The notes below the pieces were generated by a model that worked only from the letters and a program-made list of their open reading frames with translations, did no database searches and had not been told where the DNA came from. DNA of 64,000 nucleotides from Azonexus sp. R2A61 (GTDB taxonomy: Bacteria > Pseudomonadota > Gammaproteobacteria > Burkholderiales > Rhodocyclaceae). Position 1 is the stretch's first letter. Every line of letters starts with the position of its first letter. Shown one piece after another: positions 44,571 to 53,958 of the stretch. The translations under genes and the position numbers were made by a program. The DNA lies in assembly GCF_021401135.1 (NCBI RefSeq), contig NZ_JACBFO010000006.1, positions 111,419 to 175,418 of the forward strand. The letters run 5' to 3'.

Positions 44571-45271
44571 CAGTCGGTCAGCCGCAATTCGAACGGCACA
44601 CCGGCCGCTTCGGCCAGCAGGCCGACCTGGGCGCCCAGCGCCGGTGCGCCGGCGTAGATCAGGCGATCGACGCCGGCCGCGCACAGGCCGCTGATCGCCG
44701 GCCCGTCGCCGTGCACCAGGTTGAGCACACCGGCCGGCCAGTCGCCCCGTTGCGCCAGTTCGCAGAGCGCGTAGGCAACCGATGGCGCCTGCGGGCTCGG
44801 CTTGACGACCAGCGTCGCACCGGCCAGCAGCGGGCCGGCCGCCGCGGCCGCCAGCCCGGCCAACGGGCGCGTCGCATCGACCACCAGGGCGCACACGCCG
44901 GACTCGCCCGGCGACGGCGCACGCAGGGCGTGCACCGCTTCGCCGACTTCGGCCTGGGCACGCACCTCGTCCAGACCGAGATCCTCGGTCAACAACCGGG
45001 CAAAATGACCGGCATAGCGTTCCAGCGCATCGGCCAGGGCGCTCAGCGCGGCCCGTCGCGTCTCGCCGTTCGCCGCCTGCCAGCCCGCTTGCGCGTCGCG
45101 GGCGGCGGCCACGGCCTTGGCACTTTCCTCGGCGCTGCACATCGGCACGCGACGCAGCGCACGGCCGGTCGCCGGATTGATCACGTCGAAGAAGCTGTCG
45201 CCCACCGTCAGGTAGGCCCGGCCGCCGATCCACAGCGGAATGGCCATCGGGCCGTCGTGTGCGAGTTCCAT
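44570..45271 (-). CDS. Half-length aldehyde dehydrogenase (cofactor-binding domain only)
   Basis: 233 residues against about 480 in aldehyde dehydrogenases. It starts as a normal ALDH (LWIGGRAYLTVGDSFFDVINPATGRALRRVPMCSAEESAKAVAAARDAQAGW) and contains the nucleotide-binding AGATLVVKPSPQAPSVAYALCEL and LNLVHGDGPAISGLCA. It stops at VPFELRLTD, exactly where the ELGGKSP loop and catalytic-cysteine domain should begin. Some conserved segments before that are also shortened (QAEVGEAVHALRAPSPGESGVCALVV). No leftover catalytic half is visible downstream: the next gene starts at once. So it is a domain-level protein and not a fresh frameshift. Function unknown; possibly a structural or regulatory relic kept in the lut operon. 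Confidence 0.8.
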   Translation of the reverse strand: MELAHDGPMAIPLWIGGRAYLTVGDSFFDVINPATGRALRRVPMCSAEESAKAVAAARDAQAGWQAANGETRRAALSALADALERYAGHFARLLTEDLGLDEVRAQAEVGEAVHALRAPSPGESGVCALVVDATRPLAGLAAAAAGPLLAGATLVVKPSPQAPSVAYALCELAQRGDWPAGVLNLVHGDGPAISGLCAAGVDRLIYAGAPALGAQVGLLAEAAGVPFELRLTD

Positions 45272-45273
45272 GT

Positions 45274-46719
45274 TCAGTCTCTCTTTCTGGCTGCGTATTG
45301 TTCGAAGAAGCTGCGCCCGGGGCCGACCGGCAGATCGCGTCCTGCGGTCCACGCCGGCGCCAGGCCAAAAATGCGGATGCGCCGGCCGGCGGCATCGTCG
45401 TCGCCCAGCCAGTGCAGGTAGCGGGCGGCCAGCCGGATGAGCAGGCGATAACTGCGCGGATGCCGGGCCAACCAGCCCCACAGACGCATCGTCAGGCGCT
45501 CGCCGGGCGGCCGCAGACCGCGCGCATTCTGCGCCTCGCGCAGGCCATGCAGCAAGTCCGGCAACGGAATGCCGACCGGACAGACGCTGCCGCACTGGTT
45601 GCAGCCGGTGGACGCGTGCGGCAGGTCGAGCGCATTTTCCAGCCCGGTGTACAGCGGCGTCAGCACCGAGCCCATCGGCCCGGGATAGACCCAGCCGTAG
45701 GCGTGACCGCCGAGCGCGAAATAGACCGGGCAATGGTTCATGCAGGCGCCGCAGCGGATGCAGCGCAACATCGGCTCGAACGCGCCGCCGAGTAGTCCGG
45801 CCCGACCGTTGTCGACGAGCACGAAGACAGTCTTCTGCGGGCCGTCGAGATCGCCGTCGCGGCGGCTTCCGGTCAACAGCGACACGTAGTTGGAAATGTC
45901 CTGGCCGGTCGCCGAGCGCGGCAACAGTCGCATCAGCGTGGCGAAATCCTCGAGCGTCGGCACGATCTTCTCGATGCCGGTCAGCACCACGTGCAAGCGC
46001 GGCAGCGTGGTCACCATGCGGCCGTTGCCTTCGTTGGTGACCAACGCCGCCGAGCCGGTTTCGGCAATCAGGAAATTGGCGCCCGAGATGCCCATGTCGG
46101 CCGCCAGGAAATCGCGGCGCAGCACCTGCCGCGCTTCGTCGGCCATTTTCGGAATGTCGGCGGAAGTCCGTGCCAGCTGCGGTCGACCGTGCGCTTCGGC
46201 AAATAATGCTTCGACCTGGGCGATGGTTTTATGCACCGCCGGCGCGATGATGTGCGACGGCGGCTCCTGCGCCAGTTGCACGATGTATTCGCCGAGATCG
46301 GTCTCCACCGGCCGGATGCCGGCTGCGGTCAGCGCCGCGTTGAGGCCGGCTTCCTCGGACAGCATCGACTTCGACTTGGTCACCGTGCGCACGCCCTCGC
46401 GCTGCGCCAGTTCGACGATCAGGCGCGCCGCCTCGGCGCCGTCGCGCGCCCACAGGACTTCGGCGCCGGCAGCGACAGCCCGCGCCTCGAAGATTTCCAG
46501 CCAGACATCCAGATCGTCGAGCACGCGCTGGCGGATTGCCTGTGCCGCCGCGCGCATTGCCGCGAAATCCAGCCCGTCGGCGGCCAGCGAGGCCATGCCC
46601 TTGCGGCGTTTGGCGGTAAACAGCGGCTGCGCCTTCTTCAGTGCCCCCTGCAGGATGCGGTCGGCCAGCTTGTCGCCGGCCCGCGCCTTGAAATGCATCG
46701 CCTGCGAGGCGCCGCTCAC
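45274..46719 (-). CDS. lutB: LutB-like iron-sulfur protein of lactate utilisation
   Basis: About 481 residues: N-terminal LUD domain (TKSKSMLSEEAGLNAALTAAG, ETDLGEYIVQLAQEPPSHIIAPAVHK, GANFLIAETGSAALVTNEGNGRM) and two 4Fe-4S motifs (CIRCGACMNHCPVYFALGGHAYGWVYPGPMG and CNQCGSVCPVGIPLPDLL). A C-terminal DUF3390-type tail follows (LAPAWTAGRDLP...SFFEQYAARK). It is closest to E. coli YkgF. I chose the GTG at 46719 because it overlaps the lutA stop (GTGA) with a G-rich site upstream; an ATG at 46698 is the alternative. Confidence 0.92.
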   Translation of the reverse strand: MSGASQAMHFKARAGDKLADRILQGALKKAQPLFTAKRRKGMASLAADGLDFAAMRAAAQAIRQRVLDDLDVWLEIFEARAVAAGAEVLWARDGAEAARLIVELAQREGVRTVTKSKSMLSEEAGLNAALTAAGIRPVETDLGEYIVQLAQEPPSHIIAPAVHKTIAQVEALFAEAHGRPQLARTSADIPKMADEARQVLRRDFLAADMGISGANFLIAETGSAALVTNEGNGRMVTTLPRLHVVLTGIEKIVPTLEDFATLMRLLPRSATGQDISNYVSLLTGSRRDGDLDGPQKTVFVLVDNGRAGLLGGAFEPMLRCIRCGACMNHCPVYFALGGHAYGWVYPGPMGSVLTPLYTGLENALDLPHASTGCNQCGSVCPVGIPLPDLLHGLREAQNARGLRPPGERLTMRLWGWLARHPRSYRLLIRLAARYLHWLGDDDAAGRRIRIFGLAPAWTAGRDLPVGPGRSFFEQYAARKRD

Positions 46720-47459
46720 GACCCGTCGCCCCCGGCCAGCACTTCGGCGATGTGCAGCACGCGCGTCGTCTGGTCGCCCAGGCGGCGCAGACGCCCTTCG
46801 ATATTGAGCAGGCAACCGAGGTCGCCGCCGATCACCGCATCGGCGCCGGTCCGTGCGATGGCCGCACACTTGTCGTCGACGATACGCGTCGACACGTCGG
46901 CAAAACGCACCGAGAAGGCGCCGCCGAAACCACAGCAGGCCTCGCACTCGTCCATCTCGCGCAATGTCAGCCCGCGCACCCTGGCCAGCAGTTCGCGGGG
47001 TTGTTCCTTGACGCCGAGCGCGCGCAGTCCCTTGCAGGAATCGTGGTAAGTCGCGCTGCCGGCGAATTCACCGGGGAAATCGGGGATTTCTGCGGTCGAC
47101 CGCGACATTTCGTGCAAAAACGTCGTCAGCTCGCGGCAGTTCCCGGCAACGCGCCGGGCCCGTTCGGCCCAGGCTGGCTGGTCGGCGAGGAGTTGCGGAT
47201 AGACGTTGCGAATCTGGTCGGCACACGAGCCGGACGGCACGACGATCGCGTCGTAGTTTTCGAGTTCGCCGATCGCCTTCCTGGCCAGTTCGATCGCCAG
47301 CGGGCGATTTCCGGCGTTCCAGGCCGGTTGACCGCAGCAGGTCTGGGCCGGCGGCACGACGACCTCGCAGCCGCAGGCCTCGATCAGCCGCAGGGCGGCG
47401 AAACCGATGGCGGGACGCATCAGGTCGACGAGGCAGGTAACGTAGAGGGCAACGCGCAT
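46716..47459 (-). CDS. lutA: LutA-like Cys-rich iron-sulfur protein
   Basis: 247 residues with two CCG domains: the first has TCLVDLMRP at the N-terminus and PPAQTCCGQPAWNAGN; the second has YHDSCKGLRALG and ECEACCGFGGAFSVRF. These domains bind 4Fe-4S or disulfide cofactors in LutA/GlpC/heterodisulfide reductase proteins. LutABC oxidises L-lactate to pyruvate and passes electrons to the respiratory chain. The ATG at 47459 (MRVALYVTCLVD) fits family N-termini better than the one six codons upstream. It is the first gene of the operon, divergent from an IclR regulator with about 70 bases between. Confidence 0.93.
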   Translation of the reverse strand: MRVALYVTCLVDLMRPAIGFAALRLIEACGCEVVVPPAQTCCGQPAWNAGNRPLAIELARKAIGELENYDAIVVPSGSCADQIRNVYPQLLADQPAWAERARRVAGNCRELTTFLHEMSRSTAEIPDFPGEFAGSATYHDSCKGLRALGVKEQPRELLARVRGLTLREMDECEACCGFGGAFSVRFADVSTRIVDDKCAAIARTGADAVIGGDLGCLLNIEGRLRRLGDQTTRVLHIAEVLAGGDGS

Positions 47460-47529
47460 GCTAATATTGCGCCGCACAAGAAGACGCAGTGGCGAATGCT
47501 ACTGAAACAGCGAGAATAAAGGAATCCAG

Positions 47530-48318
47530 TTGTCCGAGCCTGCCGGCGCTTCCGCCAAATCCCCGGGATCCATCCAGGTCATCGAGCGCATGATGTCCCT
47601 GCTCGACGCGCTGGCGACCGCACCGGAAGCGGCAAGCCTGAAGCAGCTCGCTCAGGAAACCCAGTTGCACCCGTCTACCGCGCACCGCATCCTGGCCGCC
47701 ATGACCGCCGCGCGCTTCGTCGAACGTCAGGACGCCGGCAGCTACCGTCTCGGCATTCGCCTGCTCGAACTGGGCAACATCGTCAAATCGCGCATCAACC
47801 TGCGCGAAGTCGCGCTGCCCTTCATGCAGACGCTGCATGAAAAGATCGGCGAAGCGATCAATCTCGGTGCCCGCCACGACGACGAGATCGTCTATCTCGA
47901 ACGGACATCCTCCGGCCGCTCGCTGGTGCGCGTCGTTTATCTCGTCGGCGGCCGCGCGCCGCTGCATCTGACTTCGCTCGGCAAGCTCTTCCTGGCTGCC
48001 GACGGGCCGCAGAAAGTCCGCGAATACGCCAAACGCACCGGCCTGCCGGGCAAGACGCCGCATTCGCTGACCACCTTGCTGGCGCTGGAAAAGGAACTCG
48101 ACAAGGTTCGTCGCCACGGCATCGCCTACGATGACGAAGAAGCCGAACTCGGCCTCAAGTGCGTCGCCGCCCCCATCCACGACGACGAGGGGCATGTCGT
48201 CGCCGCACTGTCGGTATCGGCGCCGGCCGACCGCCACGACCCGGACTGGGCCCGCCAAGTACGCGAAACGGCCGACGAAGTGTCGCACGCACTCGGCTAC
48301 GCCGGCCCCCGGAAATAA
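47530..48318 (+). CDS. IclR-family transcriptional regulator
   Basis: 262 residues: N-terminal winged helix-turn-helix (about 15-75, SIQVIERMMSLLDALATAPEAASLKQLAQETQLHPSTAHRIL) and IclR effector-binding domain (about 90-260, LVGGRAPLHLTSLGKLFLA, GIAYDDEEAELGLKCVAAPIHDDEGHVVAALSVSAP). The start is a TTG at 47530 with AAAGGAAT about 6 bases upstream. Being divergent from lutA, it is the natural candidate to regulate the lut operon, in place of the GntR-type LutR found elsewhere. The effector may be lactate or a glyoxylate-related acid. Confidence 0.9.
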   Translation: MSEPAGASAKSPGSIQVIERMMSLLDALATAPEAASLKQLAQETQLHPSTAHRILAAMTAARFVERQDAGSYRLGIRLLELGNIVKSRINLREVALPFMQTLHEKIGEAINLGARHDDEIVYLERTSSGRSLVRVVYLVGGRAPLHLTSLGKLFLAADGPQKVREYAKRTGLPGKTPHSLTTLLALEKELDKVRRHGIAYDDEEAELGLKCVAAPIHDDEGHVVAALSVSAPADRHDPDWARQVRETADEVSHALGYAGPRK

Positions 48319-48340
48319 AAAGGCCGCCTGCCGGCGGCCT
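48316..48340 (-). terminator. Terminator shared by pbpG and the IclR gene
   Basis: Stem AGGCCGCC / GGCGGCCT around TGCC. On the minus strand it is followed by a five-T run, so it is a proper terminator for pbpG. For the IclR gene the T-run is missing on its side. Confidence 0.8.
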
Positions 48341-48364
48341 GATTGCACCTGAACCACGCGTTGC

Positions 48365-49420
48365 TCAGGACGATTTCATCGTCTTGGTCAGCCCGGCGCT
48401 TTCCATCCAGCGCTTGATCCGGTTGGCATCGCCGACACGGGTCATCTTGCCCTGCGAATCGAGCAGCACGATGACCACCGGCTTGTCGGCGACACGCGCC
48501 TGCATCACCAGGCAGCGGCCGGCTTCGGAAATGTAACCGGTCTTCGACAGACCGATCTGCCAGGTATCGCTGCGCACCAGCGCATTGGTATTGCCGAAAG
48601 TCTGGATACGACCGTTCAGCTCGATCTTGGCTTCGGCCGTCGTCGAGTACATGCGGATTTCAGGATAACGCGCCGCCGCGGTGACCATCCGGGCCAGGTC
48701 ATGGGCCGTCGACACGTTATTGCTCGACAGGCCGGTGCCTTCCTCGAAGCGCGTGTTGTACATGCCGAGAGCCTGCGCCTTGCGATTCATCGCCTGCACG
48801 AAAGCCCGCTGGCCACCCGGGTAATGACGGCTGAGCGCACTGGCGGCACGATTTTCCGACGACATCAGCGCCAGCAGCATGGCGGTCTCGCGCGTCATCG
48901 TGGTGCCCACCGGCAAGCGGGAGCGCGTTCCCTTCAGCGAATCGACATCCTCGTGGCCGATCTCGATCACTTCATTGAGATCGAGCCGGGCATCGAGCAC
49001 GACCATCGCGGTCATCAGCTTGCTGATCGAAGCGATCGGCGTCACCACGTCGGGCTGCTTTTCGACAATGGCCTTGCCGCTGGCCTGATCGAGCACCAGC
49101 GCGGAAGCCGAATTCAGTGCCAGACGGCCCGGATCGTCGTCGAAAACCACATTGCGCGGCGGCTTGCGAGGGGTGTCGGCAACCACTTTGCGGGCACCGG
49201 TCGATTTTGCCGAAACGGTCTTGCTGCCAGTCTTGCCGGTGCTGGCCGTTTTTCCGGTCGACTTGCCGCTGGCGGCTTTTTTCGGCGCCGCCTTGGCGGC
49301 CGTTTTGCCGGCCGTCTTCTTGCTGGCCGTGGCATCGCTCTTGGTCTTGGCCGCATGCCCCGCCAGCGGGGCCGCTGCGAGGACGCAAGAAGCCACCAGA
49401 ATCAGAATTTTTCGCCGCAT
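48365..49420 (-). CDS. pbpG: D-alanyl-D-alanine endopeptidase PbpG (PBP7-like)
   Basis: 351 residues. A signal peptide (MRRKILILVASCVLAAAPLAGHA) is followed by a Lys/Ala/Thr-rich low-complexity linker (about 25-80, KTAGKTAAKAAPKK-like repeats), probably binding or reaching through the peptidoglycan layer. The S11 peptidase domain follows: SxxK in SISKLM (S131, K134), SxN in ALMSSENRAAS and KTG in GLSKTGYISEAGRCLV. It cleaves D-Ala-meso-DAP crosslinks in the periplasm. The GGAGG at 49428-49432 is 7 bases before the ATG at 49420 but only 1 base before the ATG at 49426, so I take 49420. Confidence 0.92.
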   Translation of the reverse strand: MRRKILILVASCVLAAAPLAGHAAKTKSDATASKKTAGKTAAKAAPKKAASGKSTGKTASTGKTGSKTVSAKSTGARKVVADTPRKPPRNVVFDDDPGRLALNSASALVLDQASGKAIVEKQPDVVTPIASISKLMTAMVVLDARLDLNEVIEIGHEDVDSLKGTRSRLPVGTTMTRETAMLLALMSSENRAASALSRHYPGGQRAFVQAMNRKAQALGMYNTRFEEGTGLSSNNVSTAHDLARMVTAAARYPEIRMYSTTAEAKIELNGRIQTFGNTNALVRSDTWQIGLSKTGYISEAGRCLVMQARVADKPVVIVLLDSQGKMTRVGDANRIKRWMESAGLTKTMKSS

Positions 49421-49427
49421 CCCCATC

Positions 49428-49432
49428 CCTCC
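49428..49432 (-). promoter_or_regulatory. Ribosome binding site deciding the pbpG start
   Basis: GGAGG on the minus strand, 7 bases from the second ATG (49420) and too close to the first ATG (49426). The gap beyond it (to 49524) is AT-rich and probably holds the pbpG promoter, but I see no confident -35/-10 pair. Confidence 0.55.
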
Positions 49433-49524
49433 GTGAATCGCGCCCGAATTTTATCCGAGTTTAGCAAACTGAAAATATTTTTCAATTAAACCATGGGGAT
49501 AGGGCGAAAAATTAAAGCCAACAT

Positions 49525-51804
49525 TCAAGAAGCATCGACCACCGTCAAAGCCGTCATATTGACGATGCGCCGCACCGTGGCCGTCGGCGTCAATATGTTC
49601 ACCGGCTTGGCCGCACCGAGCAGGATCGGACCGATGGTGAGGTTGTCACCGGCAGCGACCTTGAGCAGGTTGAACGAGATGTTCGCTGCATCCAGCGTCG
49701 GCATCACCAGCAGGTTGGCCTGCCCCTTGAGACGGGAGTTCGGGAAGGCCGCCCGGCGGATCTGCTCGTCGAGCGCCGCGTCGCCGTGCATTTCGCCTTC
49801 GACTTCCAGTTCCGGCGCTCGCCGGTTCAGTTCGGCCAGAACGTCACGCATCTTCACGGCCGTCGGCGTGTTTTCAGTGCCGAAGGTCGAATGCGACAAC
49901 AGCGCCACTTTCGGCACGATCCCGAAATTGCGGATTTCCTCGCAGGCCATCAGTGTCATGTCGGCCAGTTGCTCGGCGCTTGGATCGTAGTTGACGTAGG
50001 TATCGCCGATGAACACGGTGCGGCCCGGCAGCATCAGCAGGTTCATCGCGTAGTAACGGTCCAGTCCGTCGCGCGTGCCGATCACGCTTTGCACGTATTC
50101 GCGATGCGTCTCGTGGCGACCGAAAGTACCGCAGATCAGACCGTCGGCGTAGCCCAGACGGACCATCAGCGCGCCGTACAGCGTGTTGCGGCGCCTCACC
50201 TCGCGCCGGGCGTAATCGGGCGAGACGCCCTTGCGCTCCATCAAGCGGTGATAGGTCGTCCAGAACTCCTCGAAATGCGCATCGAAGAATGCGCAGTCGT
50301 CGGCGTTGATCACTTCGAAATCCTCGCCCTCGCGGATGCGCAGGCCGGCCGATTCGATGCGCCGGCTGATTTCCGAGTGACGGCCGATCAGCACCGGCCA
50401 GGCGATCCCTTCATCGCGCACCACCTGCACCGCACGCAGCACGCGCTCGTCCTCGCCCTCGGCGAAGACGATGCGTTTCGGCGTCAGGCGGGCCTGCGAG
50501 AACACCGGCTTCATGATCAGGCCGGAGTGATAGACGAATTCGTTGAGCCCTTGCAGGTAGGCATCCCAGTCCTGGATCGGACGCGTTGCCACGCCGGAAT
50601 CCATGCCGGCCTTCGCCACCGCCGGCGCGATCTTGACGATCAGGCGCGGATCGAAAGGCTTCGGAATCAGATATTCCGGACCGAAACCGGACACCTTTTC
50701 GCCATAGGCCGAGGCGACGACTTCGGACTGCTCGGCGCGCGCCAGTTCGGCGATCGCCTTGACCGCCGCCATCTTCATTTCCTCGGTGATCGTCGTCGCA
50801 CCGACGTCGAGCGCACCGCGGAAGATGAACGGGAAGCACAGCACATTGTTGACCTGATTCGGGTAATCGGAACGGCCGGTGCAGATGATGGCATCGTCGC
50901 GCACCGCCTTGACCTGCTCGGGCAGGATTTCCGGCGTCGGGTTGGCGAGCGCCATGATCACCGGGGTCGACGCCATTTTGGCGACCATTTCCGGCTTCAG
51001 CACGCCGCCGGCCGACAGGCCGAGGAAGACGTCGGCATCGGCGATCACTTCGCCCAGGCTGCGGGCATCGGTCTGCTTGGCGTAGCGCGCCTTGATCTCG
51101 TCCATTTCCTCGACGCGGCCTTCGTAGACCACGCCCTTGATGTCGGTCACCCAGATGTTCTCGACCGGCGCACCGAGCATGACCAGCAGATCAAGACAGG
51201 CGAGCGCCGCGGCACCGGCACCGGAGGTGACGATCTTGACCTTGGTCAGGTCCTTGCCGATCAGGTGCAGACCGTTGAGGATGGCCGCACCGACCACGAT
51301 CGCGGTGCCATGCTGATCGTCGTGGAAAACGGGGATCTTCATCCGCTCGCGCAGCTTCTTCTCAATGTAGAAGCATTCGGGCGCCTTGATGTCCTCGAGG
51401 TTGATACCGCCGAAAGTCGGCTCCAGCGAGGCGATCGTCTCGATCAGCTTGTCCGGGTCGCGCTCGTCGATCTCCAGGTCGAAGACGTCGATGTTGGCGA
51501 ATTTCTTGAACAGCACGCCCTTGCCTTCCATCACCGGCTTGGCGGCGAGCGGACCGATCGGACCGAGACCGAGCACGGCGGTACCGTTGGTGATGACACC
51601 GACCAGGTTGGCGCGGGCAGTCAGCGTGCTCGCTTCGCCCGGATCGGCGACGATCTCCTCGCAGGCAAAAGCAACGCCCGGCGAATAGGCCATCGACAGA
51701 TCGTACTGGTTGGTCAGTTGCTTGATCGGGGTCACCGCGATCTTGCCGGGCTTGGGCTGGCGGTGGTAATGCAGTGCGGCTTCGCGCAATTGACGAGAAT
51801 CCAT
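49525..51804 (-). CDS. maeB: NADP-dependent malic enzyme with C-terminal phosphotransacetylase-like domain
   Basis: 759 residues. The malic enzyme part (about 1-430) has [53 protein letters not shown] and the NADP site [16 protein letters not shown]. The PTA-like part (about 440-759) has [44 protein letters not shown], and [19 protein letters not shown]. The enzyme decarboxylates malate to pyruvate. The PTA domain is known to be regulatory in homologues, responding to acetyl-CoA. AAGGAGG 5 bases before the ATG fixes the start. Divergent from pckG, giving a gluconeogenic/anaplerotic node. Confidence 0.96.
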   Translation of the reverse strand: MDSRQLREAALHYHRQPKPGKIAVTPIKQLTNQYDLSMAYSPGVAFACEEIVADPGEASTLTARANLVGVITNGTAVLGLGPIGPLAAKPVMEGKGVLFKKFANIDVFDLEIDERDPDKLIETIASLEPTFGGINLEDIKAPECFYIEKKLRERMKIPVFHDDQHGTAIVVGAAILNGLHLIGKDLTKVKIVTSGAGAAALACLDLLVMLGAPVENIWVTDIKGVVYEGRVEEMDEIKARYAKQTDARSLGEVIADADVFLGLSAGGVLKPEMVAKMASTPVIMALANPTPEILPEQVKAVRDDAIICTGRSDYPNQVNNVLCFPFIFRGALDVGATTITEEMKMAAVKAIAELARAEQSEVVASAYGEKVSGFGPEYLIPKPFDPRLIVKIAPAVAKAGMDSGVATRPIQDWDAYLQGLNEFVYHSGLIMKPVFSQARLTPKRIVFAEGEDERVLRAVQVVRDEGIAWPVLIGRHSEISRRIESAGLRIREGEDFEVINADDCAFFDAHFEEFWTTYHRLMERKGVSPDYARREVRRRNTLYGALMVRLGYADGLICGTFGRHETHREYVQSVIGTRDGLDRYYAMNLLMLPGRTVFIGDTYVNYDPSAEQLADMTLMACEEIRNFGIVPKVALLSHSTFGTENTPTAVKMRDVLAELNRRAPELEVEGEMHGDAALDEQIRRAAFPNSRLKGQANLLVMPTLDAANISFNLLKVAAGDNLTIGPILLGAAKPVNILTPTATVRRIVNMTALTVVDAS

Positions 51805-52049
51805 GTCTTCCTCCTTTTTATATTGTGAAAACAACAACCGTATCGCGGGAAATCATACCATTTCAACACCCGAAACCCCCATCGGATAACACTTAGCCCG
51901 AGAAAGTCAAGTAGATATTTCCCTTCCATTCATGCATAATTATGGGCTTCCCAGCCGACGGCTTCCATGCCGCTCGTAGTCTTGGTGGCAACTCCGGCGA
52001 CTGGCGCAGAAACTTCCTATTATCAGTAACTTATAGAGAGACAACCGCC

Positions 52050-53894
52050 ATGACCGCACCGCTGAACGCCCCCGACTACGTCAAGCACGAAGGTCTCAAG
52101 AAATGGGTCGCCGAGATCGCCGCACTGACCCAGCCGGACCGCATCCACTGGGCCGACGGATCTCAAGAAGAGTATGACCGCCTGTGCGCGGAAATGGTCG
52201 AAGCCGGCACGCTGATCAAGCTCAACGAACAGAAGCGCCCGAATTCCTACTTGGCCTTTTCCGACCCGTCCGACGTTGCCCGCGTCGAAGACCGCACCTA
52301 CATCTGTTCCGAGAACAAGGAAGACGCTGGCCCGACCAACAACTGGGAAGAACCGGCCAAGATGCGCGCAACCCTCAACGGCCTGTTCAAGGGCTGCATG
52401 AAGGGCCGCACGATGTACGTCATCCCCTTCTCCATGGGCCCGCTCGGTTCGCCGATCGCCCACATCGGCGTCGAGATTTCCGACTCCGCCTACGTCGTCG
52501 TCAACATGCGCACGATGACCCGCATGGGCGCCAAGGTGTTCGACGTGCTCGGCACCGACGGCGAATTCGTTCCCTGCGTGCATACCGTCGGCGCACCGCT
52601 GGAAGCCGGCCAGAAGGACGTGGCCTGGCCGTGCAACCCGACCGTCAAGTACATCGTGCATTACCCGGAAACCCGCGAAATCTGGTCCTACGGCTCCGGC
52701 TACGGCGGCAACGCCCTGCTCGGCAAGAAGTGCTTCGCGCTGCGCATCGCCTCCACGATGGCCCGCGATCAGGGCTGGCTGGCCGAACACATGCTGATCC
52801 TCGGCGTCGAATCGCCGGAAGGTGAAAAGTCCTACGTTGCCGCCGCCTTCCCGTCGGCCTGCGGCAAGACCAACTTCGCCATGCTGATCCCGCCCCAGCC
52901 GCTCAACGGCTGGAAGATCACCACCATCGGCGACGACATCGCCTGGATCAAGCCGCGCGTCGACAAGGACGGCGTCACCCGCTTCTACGCCATCAACCCG
53001 GAAGCCGGCTTCTTCGGCGTCGCCCCGGGCACTTCGGCCAAGACCAACTACAACGCCCTGGCCACGCTCAAGGAAAACATCATCTTCACCAACGTCGCGC
53101 TGACCGACGACGGCGACGTCTGGTGGGAAGGCCTGACCAAGGAAGCCCCGGCGCACCTGATCGACTGGCAGGGCAACGACTGGACGCCGGAAGACGGCAA
53201 GGCCGGCAAGAAGGCCGCTCACGCCAACTCCCGCTTCACCGCCCCGGCCAACCAGTGCCCGTCCGTCGACGCCGCCTGGGAAGATCCCGCCGGCGTGCCG
53301 ATTTCCGCCTTCATCTTCGGCGGCCGTCGCGCCACCACGGTGCCGCTGGTCTACCAGGCCTTCAACTGGAACTACGGCGTCTACATGGCCGCCACGCTCG
53401 GCTCGGAAACCACCGCGGCCGCCTTCGGCCAGCAAGGTGTCGTGCGTCGCGACCCGTTCGCCATGCTGCCGTTCTGCGGCTACCACATGGGCGACTACTT
53501 CAACCACTGGCTGAAGATGGGCAAGGCCGTCGACGCAACGCCGAAGATCTTCTGCGTTAACTGGTTCCGCATGGACGAAAACGGCAACTTCATGTGGCCG
53601 GGCTTCGGCGACAACATGCGCGTGCTGAAGTGGATCGTCCAACGCTGCAAGGGCACCGTCGCCGCCAAGGAAACGGCGCTGGGCTGGATGCCGAAGTTCG
53701 AGGATATCGACTGGACCGGCCTCAACATCAGCAAGGCCGAATTCGACAAGCTGACGACCATCGATGCCGACGCCTGGAAGTCCGAACTGGCCGGCCACAA
53801 GGAATGGTTCGACAAGATGGGCGAAAAGCTGCCGAAGGAATTCAGCCTGAAGCGCGAACTGTTCGAAATGTCGCTGTTCAAGGACGCCGCCTGA
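52050..53894 (+). CDS. pckG: Phosphoenolpyruvate carboxykinase (GTP)
   Basis: 614 residues, the GTP-dependent family: the P-loop [13 protein letters not shown], the Mn/oxaloacetate site [22 protein letters not shown], the kinase-2 region [26 protein letters not shown] and the guanine-binding [22 protein letters not shown]. It converts oxaloacetate to PEP in gluconeogenesis. The leader region 51805-52049 holds divergent promoters for maeB and pckG; CATAAT about 110 bases before the ATG is a possible -10. Strong codon bias (many AAG, GGC, AAC) suggests high expression. A terminator follows. Confidence 0.97.
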   Translation: MTAPLNAPDYVKHEGLKKWVAEIAALTQPDRIHWADGSQEEYDRLCAEMVEAGTLIKLNEQKRPNSYLAFSDPSDVARVEDRTYICSENKEDAGPTNNWEEPAKMRATLNGLFKGCMKGRTMYVIPFSMGPLGSPIAHIGVEISDSAYVVVNMRTMTRMGAKVFDVLGTDGEFVPCVHTVGAPLEAGQKDVAWPCNPTVKYIVHYPETREIWSYGSGYGGNALLGKKCFALRIASTMARDQGWLAEHMLILGVESPEGEKSYVAAAFPSACGKTNFAMLIPPQPLNGWKITTIGDDIAWIKPRVDKDGVTRFYAINPEAGFFGVAPGTSAKTNYNALATLKENIIFTNVALTDDGDVWWEGLTKEAPAHLIDWQGNDWTPEDGKAGKKAAHANSRFTAPANQCPSVDAAWEDPAGVPISAFIFGGRRATTVPLVYQAFNWNYGVYMAATLGSETTAAAFGQQGVVRRDPFAMLPFCGYHMGDYFNHWLKMGKAVDATPKIFCVNWFRMDENGNFMWPGFGDNMRVLKWIVQRCKGTVAAKETALGWMPKFEDIDWTGLNISKAEFDKLTTIDADAWKSELAGHKEWFDKMGEKLPKEFSLKRELFEMSLFKDAA

Positions 53895-53915
53895 GCGATC
53901 GGAGCGGTATGATCG

Positions 53916-53945
53916 ACGGCCACCTGCGGGTGGCCGTTTTGTTTT
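53916..53945 (+). terminator. Rho-independent terminator of pckG
   Basis: Stem ACGGCCACC / GGTGGCCGT with loop TGCG, followed by TTTGTTTT, 21 bases after the stop. The T-run ends 14 bases before the next ATG, so the aminotransferase may rely on read-through or a promoter inside pckG. Confidence 0.88.
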
Positions 53946-53958
53946 GAGGAAGCGGAAC

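Noticed and set aside
49786..51828. A 680-codon open frame antisense to maeB
   Set aside because: Composition (many His, Asp, Arg, Gln) is that of a shadow frame; no motif, and maeB is certain. The same holds for the 655-codon frame antisense to pckG.
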